Translations under genes and position numbers: made by a program
Shown here: positions 30,326 through 41,435 of the stretch, piece by piece
Position numbering within the stretch: the stretch's first letter is position 1
Layout: each line of letters begins with the position of its first letter
The notes under the pieces: model-generated
What the model saw: only the letters and a program-made list of their open reading frames with translations
Databases searched by the model: none
What the model was told of the DNA's origin: nothing
From: Comamonadaceae bacterium
GTDB taxonomy: Bacteria > Pseudomonadota > Gammaproteobacteria > Burkholderiales > Burkholderiaceae_C
Length of the DNA: 44,183 nucleotides
Reading direction: 5' to 3'
Assembly (NCBI GenBank): GCA_947455935.1
Contig: CANGPV010000008.1
Location: 1 to 44,183, forward strand

Positions 30326-32440
30326 ATGGTTGAACTCCAAATCGACGGTAAGACAGTTCAAGTCACTGAGGGCAGTGTGGTGATTCAGGCCGCTGAAAAA
30401 GCAGGTACCTTCATTCCACATTTTTGCTATCACAAGAAACTCAGCATTGCTGCGAATTGCCGCATGTGTTTGGTTGACATTGAAAAAGCACCTAAACCTA
30501 TGCCTGCTTGCGCAACGCCTGTGACGCAAGGTATGGTGGTTCATACCAAGTCAGAGCGAGCCATCAAAGCGCAAAAGTCTGTGATGGAGTTTTTGCTTAT
30601 CAACCATCCCTTAGATTGCCCTATTTGCGATCAAGGCGGCGAATGCCAATTGCAAGACTTGGCGGTGGGCTATGGTGGCAGTGCTTCCCGCTATGACGAA
30701 GAAAAGCGAGTTGTCTTCCACAAGGATGTGGGCCCACTCATCAGCATGGAAGAGATGAGTCGCTGCATCCATTGCACACGCTGTGTACGTTTTGGACAAG
30801 AAATTGCCGGCAGCATGGAACTGGGCATGTCGCACCGTGGCGAACACTCTGAAATAGAAACCTTTGTAGGCGAGACGGTGGATTCCGAGTTGTCAGGCAA
30901 CATGATTGACATTTGCCCTGTGGGTGCGTTGACCAGCAAACCCTTTCGGTATCAAGCCCGTACGTGGGAATTGGGTCGTCGCAAATCCATCAGTCCACAT
31001 GACGCAACCGGTGCTAACTTGATTGTGCAAGTTAAAAATCACCAAGTGCTTCGCGTAGTGCCTTTTGAGAATGAGGACGTTAACGAATGCTGGATTGCCG
31101 ACCGCGACCGATTCAGCTACGAAGCCTTGAATGGCCCTGATCGTTTAACGCTTCCCATGATCAAGCAAGGTGGCGACTGGCATACCGTTGATTGGCAAGT
31201 CGCTTTGGAATACGTGGCCAATGGTTTGCGCACCATCAAAGCTGATCACGGTGCTACTGCTGTAGGTTGCTTAGCCAGCCCTCATAGCACTTTGGAAGAA
31301 TTATTTTTAGCAGCTAAGTTGATGCGCGGTTTAGGTAGCGACAACATTGACTCACGTTTGCGTGCCGCTGACTTCCATCACGATGGTCATGTTCGTTGGT
31401 TAGGAACCAGCATTGCCTCTCTTTCACAGTTGCAGACCGCTTGGGTCATTGGAAGCAATATTCGTAAAGACCAACCTCTGCTTGCGATCAGGTTGCGTCA
31501 AGCGACACGAAAAGGTGGCAAGGTTCATGCCTTGGGTGACGCCGCGCCTGATTGGGCAATGTCTTTGGGTCAATCACAAGTTATGCCACATACAGATTGG
31601 CTGCTAGCCATGGCCGACGTGGCCGCCGTAGTGGCTGATCGCACTCATAATGTTTCTCCCATTGCTGGCAATGCGCAATCACCTCAAGCGCAAGCGATTG
31701 CCAGTGATTTGATGGGTAATGAACGAAAAGCGATTTTGTTGGGCAATGCTGCAGCTCACCACTCACAATGCGCTGCACTATTGACCTTGGCCAATTGGAT
31801 TGGTCAACACACGGGTGCCAGTGTGGGATTTTTAGGTGAAGCCGCCAACACGGTGGGCGCACAAGTCGCCCAAGCATTGCCCATGCAAAAAGGCATGCAC
31901 ACGCAGGCAATGCTCCACGCTGACGCTGTCAAAGCTTTGGTTTTGCTCAATACCGAGCCCTTGTTTGATTGTGCCCAAGGGGCTGCTGCTGTGAAGTCAC
32001 TTGTTAGCAAAGAGATGGTTGTCACGCTGTCGCCATTCAAAACCAATTTGGATTTCAGCGATGTGCTGTTGCCGATTGCGCCTTTCACCGAAACTGCTGG
32101 CACCTTCATCAACACAGAGGGCAGGGCGCAAAGTTTCCACGGTGTCGTAAGGCCTTTGGGCGAAACCCGGCCAGCATGGAAAGTGCTGCGTGTATTGGCC
32201 ACGATGTTGGGAATATCTGGCTTTGAGTTTGACTCTGCGGATCAAATCCGTGAGGCTGCATTAGCGAATGACTGGTCAAAGTCCTTAAGCAATGCCTGCA
32301 CAACCAATGTGAATCAAACACCATCCGACATTCAAGCGCCTGCGGTTGTCTCCATTTACCAACTTGATGGCTTGGTGCGACGCTCGCCCTCTTTGCAATC
32401 AACAGCAGATGCTCAGACAAAGGAAACTTCTCATGTCTGA
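30326..32440 (+). CDS. nuoG: NADH-quinone oxidoreductase subunit G
   Basis: 2Fe2S N-terminal region, [47 protein letters not shown]. Confidence 0.97.
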   Translation: MVELQIDGKTVQVTEGSVVIQAAEKAGTFIPHFCYHKKLSIAANCRMCLVDIEKAPKPMPACATPVTQGMVVHTKSERAIKAQKSVMEFLLINHPLDCPICDQGGECQLQDLAVGYGGSASRYDEEKRVVFHKDVGPLISMEEMSRCIHCTRCVRFGQEIAGSMELGMSHRGEHSEIETFVGETVDSELSGNMIDICPVGALTSKPFRYQARTWELGRRKSISPHDATGANLIVQVKNHQVLRVVPFENEDVNECWIADRDRFSYEALNGPDRLTLPMIKQGGDWHTVDWQVALEYVANGLRTIKADHGATAVGCLASPHSTLEELFLAAKLMRGLGSDNIDSRLRAADFHHDGHVRWLGTSIASLSQLQTAWVIGSNIRKDQPLLAIRLRQATRKGGKVHALGDAAPDWAMSLGQSQVMPHTDWLLAMADVAAVVADRTHNVSPIAGNAQSPQAQAIASDLMGNERKAILLGNAAAHHSQCAALLTLANWIGQHTGASVGFLGEAANTVGAQVAQALPMQKGMHTQAMLHADAVKALVLLNTEPLFDCAQGAAAVKSLVSKEMVVTLSPFKTNLDFSDVLLPIAPFTETAGTFINTEGRAQSFHGVVRPLGETRPAWKVLRVLATMLGISGFEFDSADQIREAALANDWSKSLSNACTTNVNQTPSDIQAPAVVSIYQLDGLVRRSPSLQSTADAQTKETSHV

Positions 32441-33515
32441 ATGGCTCTACCAGTCTGGTCTGCTAGCGGCTGATGCTATTTGGTGGCAGACCTTGGTGTG
32501 GCCGGTGATTTGGATTTTGCTCAAGATTGTGGGTGTGGTGTTACCTTTGCTTTTATGCGTGGCCTACCTTACCCTGTGGGAACGTAAAGCCATTGGTTTT
32601 ACCCAAATCCGCTTTGGACCTAACCGCGTGGGACCCCTCGGTTTGCTTCAACCCATTGCTGATGCACTGAAAGTATTCACCAAAGAAATCATCCAACCCA
32701 CGCAGGCTAGCAAGGGCTTGTTCTTCATGGGTCCAGTGATGACCATGATGCCCGTGCTGGCCGCATGGGCAGTCATTCCGTTTGGACCTGAGGTTGCTTT
32801 GGCGAATATCAATGCCGGCCTGTTGTTTTTGATGGCTATCACTTCACTAGAGGTGTACGGCATCATCATTGCGGGCTGGGCATCCAATTCAAAGTACGCC
32901 TTGCTAGGTGCCTTGCGTGCCTCTGCACAAATGGTCAGCTATGAAATCGCAATGGGTTTTGCCTTGGTGGTGGTGCTCATGGTGTCGGGCAGTTTGAATT
33001 TGACTGACATCGTGATGGGTCAATCCAAGGGTATGTTTGCTGACATGGGTTTGACGTTTCTGTCTTGGAACTGGTTGCCTTTGCTGCCTATCTTCATGGT
33101 TTATTTCATTTCCAGCTTGGCCGAAACCAACCGTCATCCTTTCGATGTGGTCGAGGGCGAGTCTGAGATCGTTGCAGGCCACATGATTGAGTACTCCGGC
33201 ATGTCGTTTGCGCTGTTCTTCTTGGGTGAGTATGCCAATATGATTTTGGTATCGACCATTGCAGTACTGATGTTCTTAGGTGGGTGGTTGCCACCCATTG
33301 ATAGCGCTTGGTTGACGTGGATTCCCGGCTGGATTTGGTTGGCCATGAAAACCTTCGTGGTGGTGACCATGTTTTTGTGGGTCAGGGCTACATTCCCCCG
33401 TTTTCGTTACGACCAAATCATGCGCTTGGGTTGGAAAATTTTCATTCCCATCACCTTGGTCTGGTTGATCGTGGTGGGTATTTGGATGCAAACGCCTTGG
33501 AATATTTGGCAATGA
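32433..33515 (+). CDS. nuoH: NADH-quinone oxidoreductase subunit H
   Basis: [43 protein letters not shown] 32433 overlaps the nuoG stop. Confidence 0.97.
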   Translation: MSEWLYQSGLLAADAIWWQTLVWPVIWILLKIVGVVLPLLLCVAYLTLWERKAIGFTQIRFGPNRVGPLGLLQPIADALKVFTKEIIQPTQASKGLFFMGPVMTMMPVLAAWAVIPFGPEVALANINAGLLFLMAITSLEVYGIIIAGWASNSKYALLGALRASAQMVSYEIAMGFALVVVLMVSGSLNLTDIVMGQSKGMFADMGLTFLSWNWLPLLPIFMVYFISSLAETNRHPFDVVEGESEIVAGHMIEYSGMSFALFFLGEYANMILVSTIAVLMFLGGWLPPIDSAWLTWIPGWIWLAMKTFVVVTMFLWVRATFPRFRYDQIMRLGWKIFIPITLVWLIVVGIWMQTPWNIWQ

Positions 33516-33528
33516 AGCGGAGCCTTGC

Positions 33529-34050
33529 ATGACAACGCTTGATACCAGCACCTACCGTGCTGCATTTTCTTGGAAAGATTTCTTCTCCAGCTTTTTATTG
33601 TTGGAGATGTTCAAAGGCATGGCTATTACTGGCAAGTACATGTTTGCCAAGAAAATCACTGTCCAATTTCCTGAAGAAAAAACCCCTTTGAGCCCACGCT
33701 TCAGAGGTCTGCATGCACTTCGTCGTTATGAAAATGGCGAAGAGCGATGCATTGCTTGCAAATTGTGTGAAGCGGTGTGTCCTGCCATGGCCATCACCAT
33801 CGAATCAGATGTTCGCGCCGATGGTTCTCGCCGGACATCTCGCTATGACATCGATTTAACTAAATGCATCTTTTGCGGTTTTTGTGAAGAAAGCTGCCCT
33901 GTCGACTCCATAGTTGAAACCCATATCTTGGAGTACCACGGTGAAAAGCGTGGCGACTTGTACTTCACCAAAGAGATGTTGCTGGCTGTCGGCGACAGGT
34001 ACGAGCCTCAAATTGCGGCTAACAAGGCGGCTGACGCCAAATACCGCTGA
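33529..34050 (+). CDS. nuoI: NADH-quinone oxidoreductase subunit I
   Basis: [35 protein letters not shown]. Confidence 0.98.
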   Translation: MTTLDTSTYRAAFSWKDFFSSFLLLEMFKGMAITGKYMFAKKITVQFPEEKTPLSPRFRGLHALRRYENGEERCIACKLCEAVCPAMAITIESDVRADGSRRTSRYDIDLTKCIFCGFCEESCPVDSIVETHILEYHGEKRGDLYFTKEMLLAVGDRYEPQIAANKAADAKYR

Positions 34051-34070
34051 TCACAGGACCGCCACATTTC

Positions 34071-34712
34071 ATGGACATCACTTCGATCTTTTTCTACACA
34101 TTTTCTGCGGTACTGCTGTTTTCCGCATTCAAGGTGATCACTTCTCGCAACCCAGTGCACTGCGCTTTGTACTTGGTTCTGAGTTTCTTTCAAGCCTCTG
34201 CCATATGGATGCTGTTACAGGCTGAATTTTTATCCATCTCTCTGATCTTGGTTTACGTTGGCGCAGTGATGGTTTTGTTTTTGTTTGTGGTGATGATGCT
34301 GGATATCAATATCGAGGCCATGCGTGAAGGCTTTTGGCGTCACTTTCCATTGGCCGCTTCTATAGGGGCGGTGTTAGCTCTCGAGTTGGCTTCTGTGCTT
34401 TTGGGAGGGTTTCGATTGACCCAAGCCCCGGTTGCGCAAGCTTTGCCAGACGGTGTTCAGTATTCCAACACCAAAGAGTTGGGCATGGTTCTTTACTCCG
34501 AATACCTCTATCCACTTGAAATTGCTGCGGTGATTTTGTTGGTGGCTATTGTGGCGGCCATTGCTTTGACTTTGCGTGAGCGCAAAGACAGCAAATCACA
34601 AGACCCTTCGGAGCAAGTCAAGGTGAAAGCTGCGGACCGCTTGCGGTTGGTCAAAATGGCACCGGTTCGCCAAGAAATACCAACCCAACCCGAGGAGGGA
34701 AACACGCCATGA
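34071..34712 (+). CDS. nuoJ: NADH-quinone oxidoreductase subunit J
   Basis: [51 protein letters not shown]. Confidence 0.97.
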   Translation: MDITSIFFYTFSAVLLFSAFKVITSRNPVHCALYLVLSFFQASAIWMLLQAEFLSISLILVYVGAVMVLFLFVVMMLDINIEAMREGFWRHFPLAASIGAVLALELASVLLGGFRLTQAPVAQALPDGVQYSNTKELGMVLYSEYLYPLEIAAVILLVAIVAAIALTLRERKDSKSQDPSEQVKVKAADRLRLVKMAPVRQEIPTQPEEGNTP

Positions 34713-35017
34713 ATGTCACCCTCGGTCACTACCTCACCTTGGCAGCCATTTTGTTTGCCCTCTCCGTGATTGGTATTTTTTTGAACCGTAAAAATTTGAT
34801 TGTGTTGTTGATGGCGATTGAGTTGATGTTGCTTGCAGTGAATATCAACTTTGTCGCTTTCTCCCACTATTTGGGGGACATACACGGGCAAGTGTTTGTC
34901 TTTTTTATCCTCACTGTGGCTGCGGCTGAATCGGCCATTGGTTTGGCTATTTTGGTTCTGCTCTTTCGCAATCGTGCGACTGTTCAAGCCGATGCGCTCA
35001 ATACCTTGAAGGGTTGA
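34709..35017 (+). CDS. nuoK: NADH-quinone oxidoreductase subunit K
   Basis: [31 protein letters not shown]. Confidence 0.98.
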   Translation: MNVTLGHYLTLAAILFALSVIGIFLNRKNLIVLLMAIELMLLAVNINFVAFSHYLGDIHGQVFVFFILTVAAAESAIGLAILVLLFRNRATVQADALNTLKG

Positions 35018-35027
35018 TGGAAAACCT

Positions 35028-37034
35028 ATGAACGCCACGCTTCAAGCCTCAACCTTGCTTACTATTGCCTTGGCGCCCTTGGCAGGGGCAATGCTTGCAG
35101 GTATTTTTGGTACTGCCTTGGGTGGTGCTTGGCTAGGTCGCAAGTTCAGTCATGGTTTGACCATCGCCGGTGTATTGCTGTCTTTTGTGTTGTCGGCACA
35201 AACCCTTTTGTTCGTGGTTCAAGACGGAGCCCGCTTCAATGAAACCATGTACACCTGGATGGACGTGGGTGGTTTAAAAATGGAGGTAGGTTTCATGGTG
35301 GATGGACTGACCGCCATGATGATGTGCGTGGTGACCTTTGTCTCGCTCATGGTACATATCTACACCATAGGCTACATGGAAGAGGATGAAGGTTACAACC
35401 GCTTCTTTGCCTATATCTCACTCTTTACCTTCGCTATGTTGATGCTGGTGATGAGCAACAACTTGCTGCAACTCTTTTTTGGTTGGGAAGCTGTAGGCTT
35501 GGTGTCTTATCTGTTGATCGGGTTTTGGTTTAACAAACCCAGTGCGGTGTTTGCCAATATGAAAGCATTTTTGGTTAACCGTGTCGGTGACTTTGGCTTT
35601 ATCTTGGGCATTGGCCTGATTGCCGCATTTGCAGGTACTTTGAATTACACCGAGGTGTTTGCCAAGGCCTCAGAATTGGGCGAACTGACGCTACCAGGCA
35701 CTTCTTGGCTGTTGGTCACCGTTATTTGTATCTGTCTGTTCATTGGTGCCATGGGCAAGTCAGCGCAATTTCCTTTGCATGTGTGGTTGCCTGACTCCAT
35801 GGAAGGTCCAACGCCCATTTCCGCACTGATTCATGCCGCGACCATGGTGACAGCAGGTATCTTTATGGTAGCCCGTATGTCACCCCTGTTTGAGCTATCA
35901 GACACTGCTTTGAACCTCATCATGATCGTGGGCTCCATCACGGCGTTGTTCATGGGTTTTTTAGGTGTTGTTCAAAACGACATCAAACGCGTCGTTGCTT
36001 ATTCCACGCTGTCGCAGTTAGGCTATATGACAGTGGCATTAGGCGCCTCGGCGTACTCGGTTGCTGTGTTCCATTTAATGACGCACGCATTTTTTAAAGC
36101 GCTGCTGTTTTTGGGTGCTGGCTCGGTGATCATGGGTATGCATCACAACCAAGATATTCGCTGGATGGGAGGTGTTCGTAAATACATGCCCATTACATGG
36201 ATCACTTCATTGCTTGGTTCCTTGTCGTTGATAGGTACACCATTCTTCTCTGGTTTTTACTCCAAAGACAGCATCATCGAAGCGGTTGCAGCCAGCCATT
36301 TGCCTGCAGCTGGTTGGGCGTATTTCGCGGTTCTCTGCGGCGTATTTGTCACAGCCTTTTACTCATTCAGAATGTATTTCTTGGTCTTTCACGGCAAAGA
36401 GCGCTTTGATCAGAACCCAGACATGCATCACGGTCATGACGATCATGCGCACGCTCCCCATGAGTCACCTTGGGTGGTAACGCTACCCTTGGTGTTGTTA
36501 GCTATTCCATCTGTACTGATTGGCTACCTCACCATTGAACCTATGTTGTTTGGCGACTTTTTTAAGGACGCTATTGTGGTCAACAGTGCTTTGCATCCGG
36601 CCATGAGCGATTTGCATGAAGAATTTCATGGCGCTTTGAGCATGGCTATCCATGCGCTGTCTTCGGTTCCTTTGCTGCTGGCATGGGCCGGTGTGACTTT
36701 GTCTTACTACATCTACATGGTCAATCCAGGAATGGCTGCCTCTGCCATGCGCATGTTTGCTCCTCTTCACGCGCTGTTGGTCAACAAATACTATTTAGAT
36801 GACTTCAACGAAAAAGTATTGGCACGCGGCGCACGTGGGTTAGCTGCCGTGTTGTGGCGAGGAGGTGACCAAAGGTTGATTGATGGCTTCTTTGTCAACG
36901 GATCGTGGAAAGCTGTGGGCTTGGTATCGCGTCTGAGTCGTCGTTTGCAAACTGGCTTTTTGTATCACTATGCCTTGGTGATGATTTTGGGCATGTTTGG
37001 TCTTATCACTTGGTTTGTTTGGCTGCACCCTTGA
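35028..37034 (+). CDS. nuoL: NADH-quinone oxidoreductase subunit L
   Basis: WEAVGLVSYLLIGFW; LHVWLPDSMEGPTPISALIHAATMVTAG; HALLVNKYYLDD. Confidence 0.98.
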   Translation: MNATLQASTLLTIALAPLAGAMLAGIFGTALGGAWLGRKFSHGLTIAGVLLSFVLSAQTLLFVVQDGARFNETMYTWMDVGGLKMEVGFMVDGLTAMMMCVVTFVSLMVHIYTIGYMEEDEGYNRFFAYISLFTFAMLMLVMSNNLLQLFFGWEAVGLVSYLLIGFWFNKPSAVFANMKAFLVNRVGDFGFILGIGLIAAFAGTLNYTEVFAKASELGELTLPGTSWLLVTVICICLFIGAMGKSAQFPLHVWLPDSMEGPTPISALIHAATMVTAGIFMVARMSPLFELSDTALNLIMIVGSITALFMGFLGVVQNDIKRVVAYSTLSQLGYMTVALGASAYSVAVFHLMTHAFFKALLFLGAGSVIMGMHHNQDIRWMGGVRKYMPITWITSLLGSLSLIGTPFFSGFYSKDSIIEAVAASHLPAAGWAYFAVLCGVFVTAFYSFRMYFLVFHGKERFDQNPDMHHGHDDHAHAPHESPWVVTLPLVLLAIPSVLIGYLTIEPMLFGDFFKDAIVVNSALHPAMSDLHEEFHGALSMAIHALSSVPLLLAWAGVTLSYYIYMVNPGMAASAMRMFAPLHALLVNKYYLDDFNEKVLARGARGLAAVLWRGGDQRLIDGFFVNGSWKAVGLVSRLSRRLQTGFLYHYALVMILGMFGLITWFVWLHP

Positions 37035-37076
37035 CATGACTGACATGAATATCTCAACTTTTAAAAGAGACACGCC

Positions 37077-38555
37077 ATGGGCATGTTGAGTTTGGTGATT
37101 TGGACACCGATTGTGCTGGGTGTGCTGATTTTGGCTTTCGGGCGTGACGAGCAGGCCGCGGGTGTGCGTTGGGCGGCTTTGGCATCAGCCATCTTGAGCT
37201 TGTTGGTGTGTTTGCCCTTGTACGCAGAGTTTGATACCAGCAGCGCCTCCATGCAGTTTGTTGAGAACCTGCCTTGGATTTTGCGCTTTAACATGAATTA
37301 CCACTTAGGTGTGGACGGTATTTCTTTGTGGTTTGTATTGTTGACTGCTTTTATCAATGTGGTAGTCATCATCTCGGCTTGGGAAGTTATTACCGAGCGA
37401 GTCAACCAATATATGGGCGCCTTTCTCATACTCAGTGGCGTGATGATAGGGGTGTTTTGTGCCTTGGACGGTATGTTGTTCTATGTGTTTTTTGAAGCCA
37501 CACTTATTCCCATGTACCTCATCATTGGTATTTGGGGTGGCCCCAACAAGATTTATGCAGCATTCAAATTTTTCCTCTACACGTTGATGGGCTCACTGTT
37601 GATGCTGGTGGCCTTGATTTACCTTTATATCCAATCGGGTGGTAGTTTTGATTTGTCTGCTTGGCGTGAGTTGCCCTTGACCTCAAGTGCACAAACTTTT
37701 TTGTTCTTTGCTTTTTTTGCTGCCTTTGCGGTCAAAGTGCCTATGTGGCCTGTTCATACCTGGTTGCCCGACGTCCATGTTGAAGCGCCTACAGGTGGTT
37801 CGGCCGTTTTGGCCGCCATCATGCTGAAGTTAGGTGCTTATGGTTTCTTGCGTTTTTCATTGCCCATCACGCCAGATGCTGCGCATGAGTGGGCATGGTT
37901 ACTTATAACCCTTTCTGTGATTGCCGTGGTGTATGTAGGCTTGGTGGCGATTGTTCAGCAAGACATGAAAAAGTTGGTGGCTTACTCGTCTGTGGCACAC
38001 ATGGGCTTTGTAACCTTGGGCTTTTTCCTCTTCAGTCCCTTAGGTATCAGTGGTGGCATTGTGCAAATGATTGCGCATGGTTTTGTATCTGCTGCTATGT
38101 TTTTATGTATCGGTGTTTTATACGACCGAGTGCATTCGCGTGAAATTGCCAGTTATGGGGGGGTGGTTAACACCATGCCGAAATTCGCTGCGTTTGCCTT
38201 GCTGTTTGCGATGGCCAATTGCGGCTTGCCCGGTACTGCAGGTTTCGTTGGTGAGTGGATGGTGATACTGGCTGCGGTGAAATTCAATTTCTGGATTGGG
38301 CTGGCCTCTGCTTCGGCGCTGATTTTTGGAGCTGCATACACACTGTGGATGGTCAAGCGGGTGTATTTAGGCCCTGTAACGAATGACGACGTGAAGCAGT
38401 TGGCGGATATCAACGCCCGAGAGTTTGTGATGCTCAGCATCTTGGCTGTTGCTGTGATGGTTATGGGCCTGTATCCCAAACCTTTCACCGATGTCATGAA
38501 TGCCTCTGTGGATCAGTTGATTCAGCAAGTCTCTGTGAGTAAGTTGCCCCTATGA
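37077..38555 (+). CDS. nuoM: NADH-quinone oxidoreductase subunit M
   Basis: FFEATLIPMYLIIGIWGG; VHTWLPDVHVEAPTGGSAVLAAIMLKLGAYG. Confidence 0.98.
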   Translation: MGMLSLVIWTPIVLGVLILAFGRDEQAAGVRWAALASAILSLLVCLPLYAEFDTSSASMQFVENLPWILRFNMNYHLGVDGISLWFVLLTAFINVVVIISAWEVITERVNQYMGAFLILSGVMIGVFCALDGMLFYVFFEATLIPMYLIIGIWGGPNKIYAAFKFFLYTLMGSLLMLVALIYLYIQSGGSFDLSAWRELPLTSSAQTFLFFAFFAAFAVKVPMWPVHTWLPDVHVEAPTGGSAVLAAIMLKLGAYGFLRFSLPITPDAAHEWAWLLITLSVIAVVYVGLVAIVQQDMKKLVAYSSVAHMGFVTLGFFLFSPLGISGGIVQMIAHGFVSAAMFLCIGVLYDRVHSREIASYGGVVNTMPKFAAFALLFAMANCGLPGTAGFVGEWMVILAAVKFNFWIGLASASALIFGAAYTLWMVKRVYLGPVTNDDVKQLADINAREFVMLSILAVAVMVMGLYPKPFTDVMNASVDQLIQQVSVSKLPL

Positions 38556-38586
38556 AGCCCTACGTTGAACACCACGGGATGACCAC

Positions 38587-40074
38587 ATGATTGACAACTT
38601 CAGTTGGGTAGCCGTTTACCCTGAAATCGTTTTGCTCATCATGGCGTGTGTGATCGCCATGGTGGATTTGTGGGTGACGACACCTCAACGTAATTTGACT
38701 TATGGCTTATCCATGCTCACACTGGCTTGTGTGGCCATCATTCAAGCGCTGTATGCCAGCAGTGGCACAACCCTATACAGCTTTGGCAATATGGTGGTGT
38801 CAGACGCCATGGGCAATTGGCTTAAATGTTTTGCTACCTTGGCTGTGATGGTGACCATGGTCTATGGCAGACCCTATGTGGCTGATCGACATATGCTCAA
38901 GGGTGGCGAGTGGTTTATCTTGTCCTTGTTTGCATTGCTGGGCATGTTTGTCATGATCTCGGGCAACAATTTCTTGATCATTTACCTTGGGCTTGAGTTG
39001 TTGACGCTGTCTAGCTATGCCTTGGTAGCATTGCGCCGCGATAACGGTAACGCTACCGAAGCTGCCATGAAGTATTTTGTGCTGGGCGCTTTGGCCAGTG
39101 GCTTTTTGCTTTACGGCTTGTCCATGCTCTATGGCGCCACAGGCAGTTTGGATCTCAGCTCGGTGTTCATGGCCGTTGCTACCGGCCACGTTAAGCACCA
39201 GGTGCTGGTATTAGGACTGGTATTTGTTGTGTGTGGCATTGCGTTCAAGCTGGGTGCTGCGCCTTTTCATATGTGGGTACCTGATGTGTACCAAGGCGCT
39301 CCCACTGCTGTCACACTGATGATTGGCGGTGCGCCCAAGTTAGCGGCCTTTGCCATGATGATGCGCTTGCTGGTTGATGGCTTGCTTCCCTTGGCCATTG
39401 ATTGGCAGCAAATGTTGATGGTGTTGGCTGTGGTGACTTTGCTGATTGGTAACTTGTCTGCTATCGCTCAAACCAACCTCAAACGCATGTTGGCTTTTTC
39501 AACCATTGCCCAAATGGGTTTTGTGTTGATTGGCATGTTGTCGGGCGTGGTCAATGGCAACACTTTGTCAGCTGCTAATGCTTATAGCTCAGCCATGTTC
39601 TACATGATCAGCTATGTATTGACCACCCTTGGCGTGTTCGGTGTCATTTTGTTGCTGGCACGTGAAGGTTTTGAGAGTGAAGAAATTGCCGACTTGGCAG
39701 GTTTGAACAGTCGCAGTCCTTTGTTTGCTGGCGTTATGGCCATCTGTTTGTTCTCTTTGGCCGGTGTGCCGCCTTTGGTCGGTTTCTTTGCCAAGTTGTC
39801 AGTGTTGCAAGCCTTGGTAGCCACTGCGCAACCTGTTGCGGTGGGATTGGCGATTTTTGCTGTCGCTATGTCCTTGGTGGGTGCTTTTTACTATTTGCGT
39901 GTGATCAAAGTGATGTACTTTGATCCACCGTTAACCGCAACTACGGTGTCTGCAGGTGCCGATGTGCGTTGGGTGCTTGCCATCAATGGCGGTTTGGTGT
40001 TGTTGCTGGGTCTTTTGCCCGGTGGCCTGATGGCTTTGTGTGCCAATGCGGTGGTTCAAGCACTGGGAAGTTGA
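38587..40074 (+). CDS. nuoN: NADH-quinone oxidoreductase subunit N
   Basis: LGLELLTLSSYALVALRRDNGNATEAAMKYFVLGALASGFLLYG; FHMWVPDVYQGAPTAVT. Confidence 0.97.
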   Translation: MIDNFSWVAVYPEIVLLIMACVIAMVDLWVTTPQRNLTYGLSMLTLACVAIIQALYASSGTTLYSFGNMVVSDAMGNWLKCFATLAVMVTMVYGRPYVADRHMLKGGEWFILSLFALLGMFVMISGNNFLIIYLGLELLTLSSYALVALRRDNGNATEAAMKYFVLGALASGFLLYGLSMLYGATGSLDLSSVFMAVATGHVKHQVLVLGLVFVVCGIAFKLGAAPFHMWVPDVYQGAPTAVTLMIGGAPKLAAFAMMMRLLVDGLLPLAIDWQQMLMVLAVVTLLIGNLSAIAQTNLKRMLAFSTIAQMGFVLIGMLSGVVNGNTLSAANAYSSAMFYMISYVLTTLGVFGVILLLAREGFESEEIADLAGLNSRSPLFAGVMAICLFSLAGVPPLVGFFAKLSVLQALVATAQPVAVGLAIFAVAMSLVGAFYYLRVIKVMYFDPPLTATTVSAGADVRWVLAINGGLVLLLGLLPGGLMALCANAVVQALGS

Positions 40075-40094
40075 GTCTTTGACATAATGGTGTC

Positions 40095-40583
40095 ATGAAA
40101 GTTCTCGATCTCCAGTGCCAGCATCACCATAGCTTTGAGGGCTGGTTTGCGTCTGAGGATGATTTCCAGTCACAAAATGCACGCTCTTTGGTGGAATGCC
40201 CTTTTTGCAGTGATCACCACATCACCAAAATGCTGAGTGCGCCCCGCTTAAATCTGTCTGGTGCTTCATCACCTGCTCATAACGAGGGTGCGACCGAGTT
40301 GCTGCCCAGTACGTCGGCTTCAGCGCATTCTTCACAATCAGCGGCCGTCATGACACCTGAGGTGCAGCAAGCATGGATGCACATGGTTCAGCATGTTCTT
40401 AGCAACACCGAAGACGTGGGAGGTCAATTTGCAGAAGAGGCTCGCAAAATGCACTACGGCGAAACGCCCGAGCGAGCCATACGTGGGCAAGTGTCCCGTG
40501 AAGAAACCAGTGCCTTGTTGGAAGAGGGCATACAAGTGATGCCCCTGCCTATGCCAGCTGCCATCAAAGGCCCTGTGCAATAA
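40095..40583 (+). CDS. DUF1178 family protein with zinc-ribbon-like cysteines
   Basis: MKVLDLQCQHHHSFEGWFASEDDFQSQNARSLVECPFCSDHHITKMLSAPRLNLS. Confidence 0.85.
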   Translation: MKVLDLQCQHHHSFEGWFASEDDFQSQNARSLVECPFCSDHHITKMLSAPRLNLSGASSPAHNEGATELLPSTSASAHSSQSAAVMTPEVQQAWMHMVQHVLSNTEDVGGQFAEEARKMHYGETPERAIRGQVSREETSALLEEGIQVMPLPMPAAIKGPVQ

Positions 40584-40585
40584 AG

Positions 40586-40618
40586 CCCTACCTTTTCGGG
40601 GAGGGATTATTTATTTTT
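40586..40618 (+). terminator. Probable terminator at the end of the nuo/DUF1178 unit
   Basis: CCCTACC-loop-GGGAGGG (one mismatch) followed by ATTATTTATTTTT. Confidence 0.5.
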
Positions 40619-40750
40619 CAGCTTGCCGCGGGGCGCCACAAAGGTAACGGGCGGTGTAGGGCGGTCACCAGGAATAATGGGTTTTGCTGGAGACGTGTCC
40701 TTTTTGGGTTTTTTGGACATCTTGTTGCTCTTTTGATCGCCTTTTGCCAT
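40607..40750 (-). CDS. Small basic Lys/Pro-rich protein, 47 aa
   Basis: Translated by eye: MAKGDQKSNKMSKKPKKDTSPAKPIIPGDRPTPPVTFVAPRGKLKNK*; below the ORF-track size cutoff; 18 bp downstream of the nitroreductase stop. Confidence 0.6.
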   Translation of the reverse strand: MAKGDQKSNKMSKKPKKDTSPAKPIIPGDRPTPPVTFVAPRGKLKNK

Positions 40751-40768
40751 GACTTACCCCTTTATGTT

Positions 40769-41407
40769 TTATTTGACTTCGGTGACAAATTCGCTGACAG
40801 GACGTCGAATTTTTTTCAAGGTCTCTAACCAATCTTGCCCCTTCAAGCGGTAACCCAAAGGCATGAGGGCAACACTTCGAAGGCCTTTGGCGCCTAGACC
40901 CAAGATGTCGTCGACTGACTTGGGGTCAAAGCCTTCCATGGGCGTGCTGTCAACCTCTTCAAACGCAGCTGCAATCAGGGATGCGCCCAGACCGATATAG
41001 GCTTGCCGAGCAGCGTGTTCAAAGTTAACGTTAGCGTCCCGTGCAGGGTAGTTTTTCAACAGCATTTGGCGGTAGTTTTCCCAGCCCTCGTTGGTGCCGC
41101 CACGTTCTGCGTTGGTGAGGTCAAACATATGGTTGATACGCTCAGCGGTGTAGGTGTTCCAAGCAGCGAACACCAGCAGGTGTGAGCCTTCGGTGATTTG
41201 CGCTTGGTTGTTCGCTGCGGCTTGAATTTGTGTACGGATATCTTTGTTGCTGACCACGATGATTTCAAAGGGTTGCAAGCCGCTCGAAGTGGGAGCCAAT
41301 CGAGCAGCTTCGATGATGCGCTCCACTTTGTCTTGGGGGACGACCTTGGCAGCGTCCATTTTTTTGGCGGCATAGCGCCATTGCATTTTGTCTAGAAGTA
41401 GGGACAT
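40769..41407 (-). CDS. NAD(P)H-dependent nitroreductase family oxidoreductase
   Basis: MQWRYAAKKMDAAKVVPQDKVERIIEAARLAPTSSGLQPFEIIVV; GLGAKGLRSVALMPLGYR; start at ATG 41407 (MSLLLDKMQWR). Confidence 0.9.
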   Translation of the reverse strand: MSLLLDKMQWRYAAKKMDAAKVVPQDKVERIIEAARLAPTSSGLQPFEIIVVSNKDIRTQIQAAANNQAQITEGSHLLVFAAWNTYTAERINHMFDLTNAERGGTNEGWENYRQMLLKNYPARDANVNFEHAARQAYIGLGASLIAAAFEEVDSTPMEGFDPKSVDDILGLGAKGLRSVALMPLGYRLKGQDWLETLKKIRRPVSEFVTEVK

Positions 41408-41435
41408 CTGTTTTCCTTTGATGGCCATTATCGCC

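Noticed and set aside
36420-36470. His-rich loop in NuoL (DMHHGHDDHAHAPHESPW)
   Set aside because: His-rich insertions at this position are, to my knowledge, ordinary in related betaproteobacterial NuoL proteins; not pursued.
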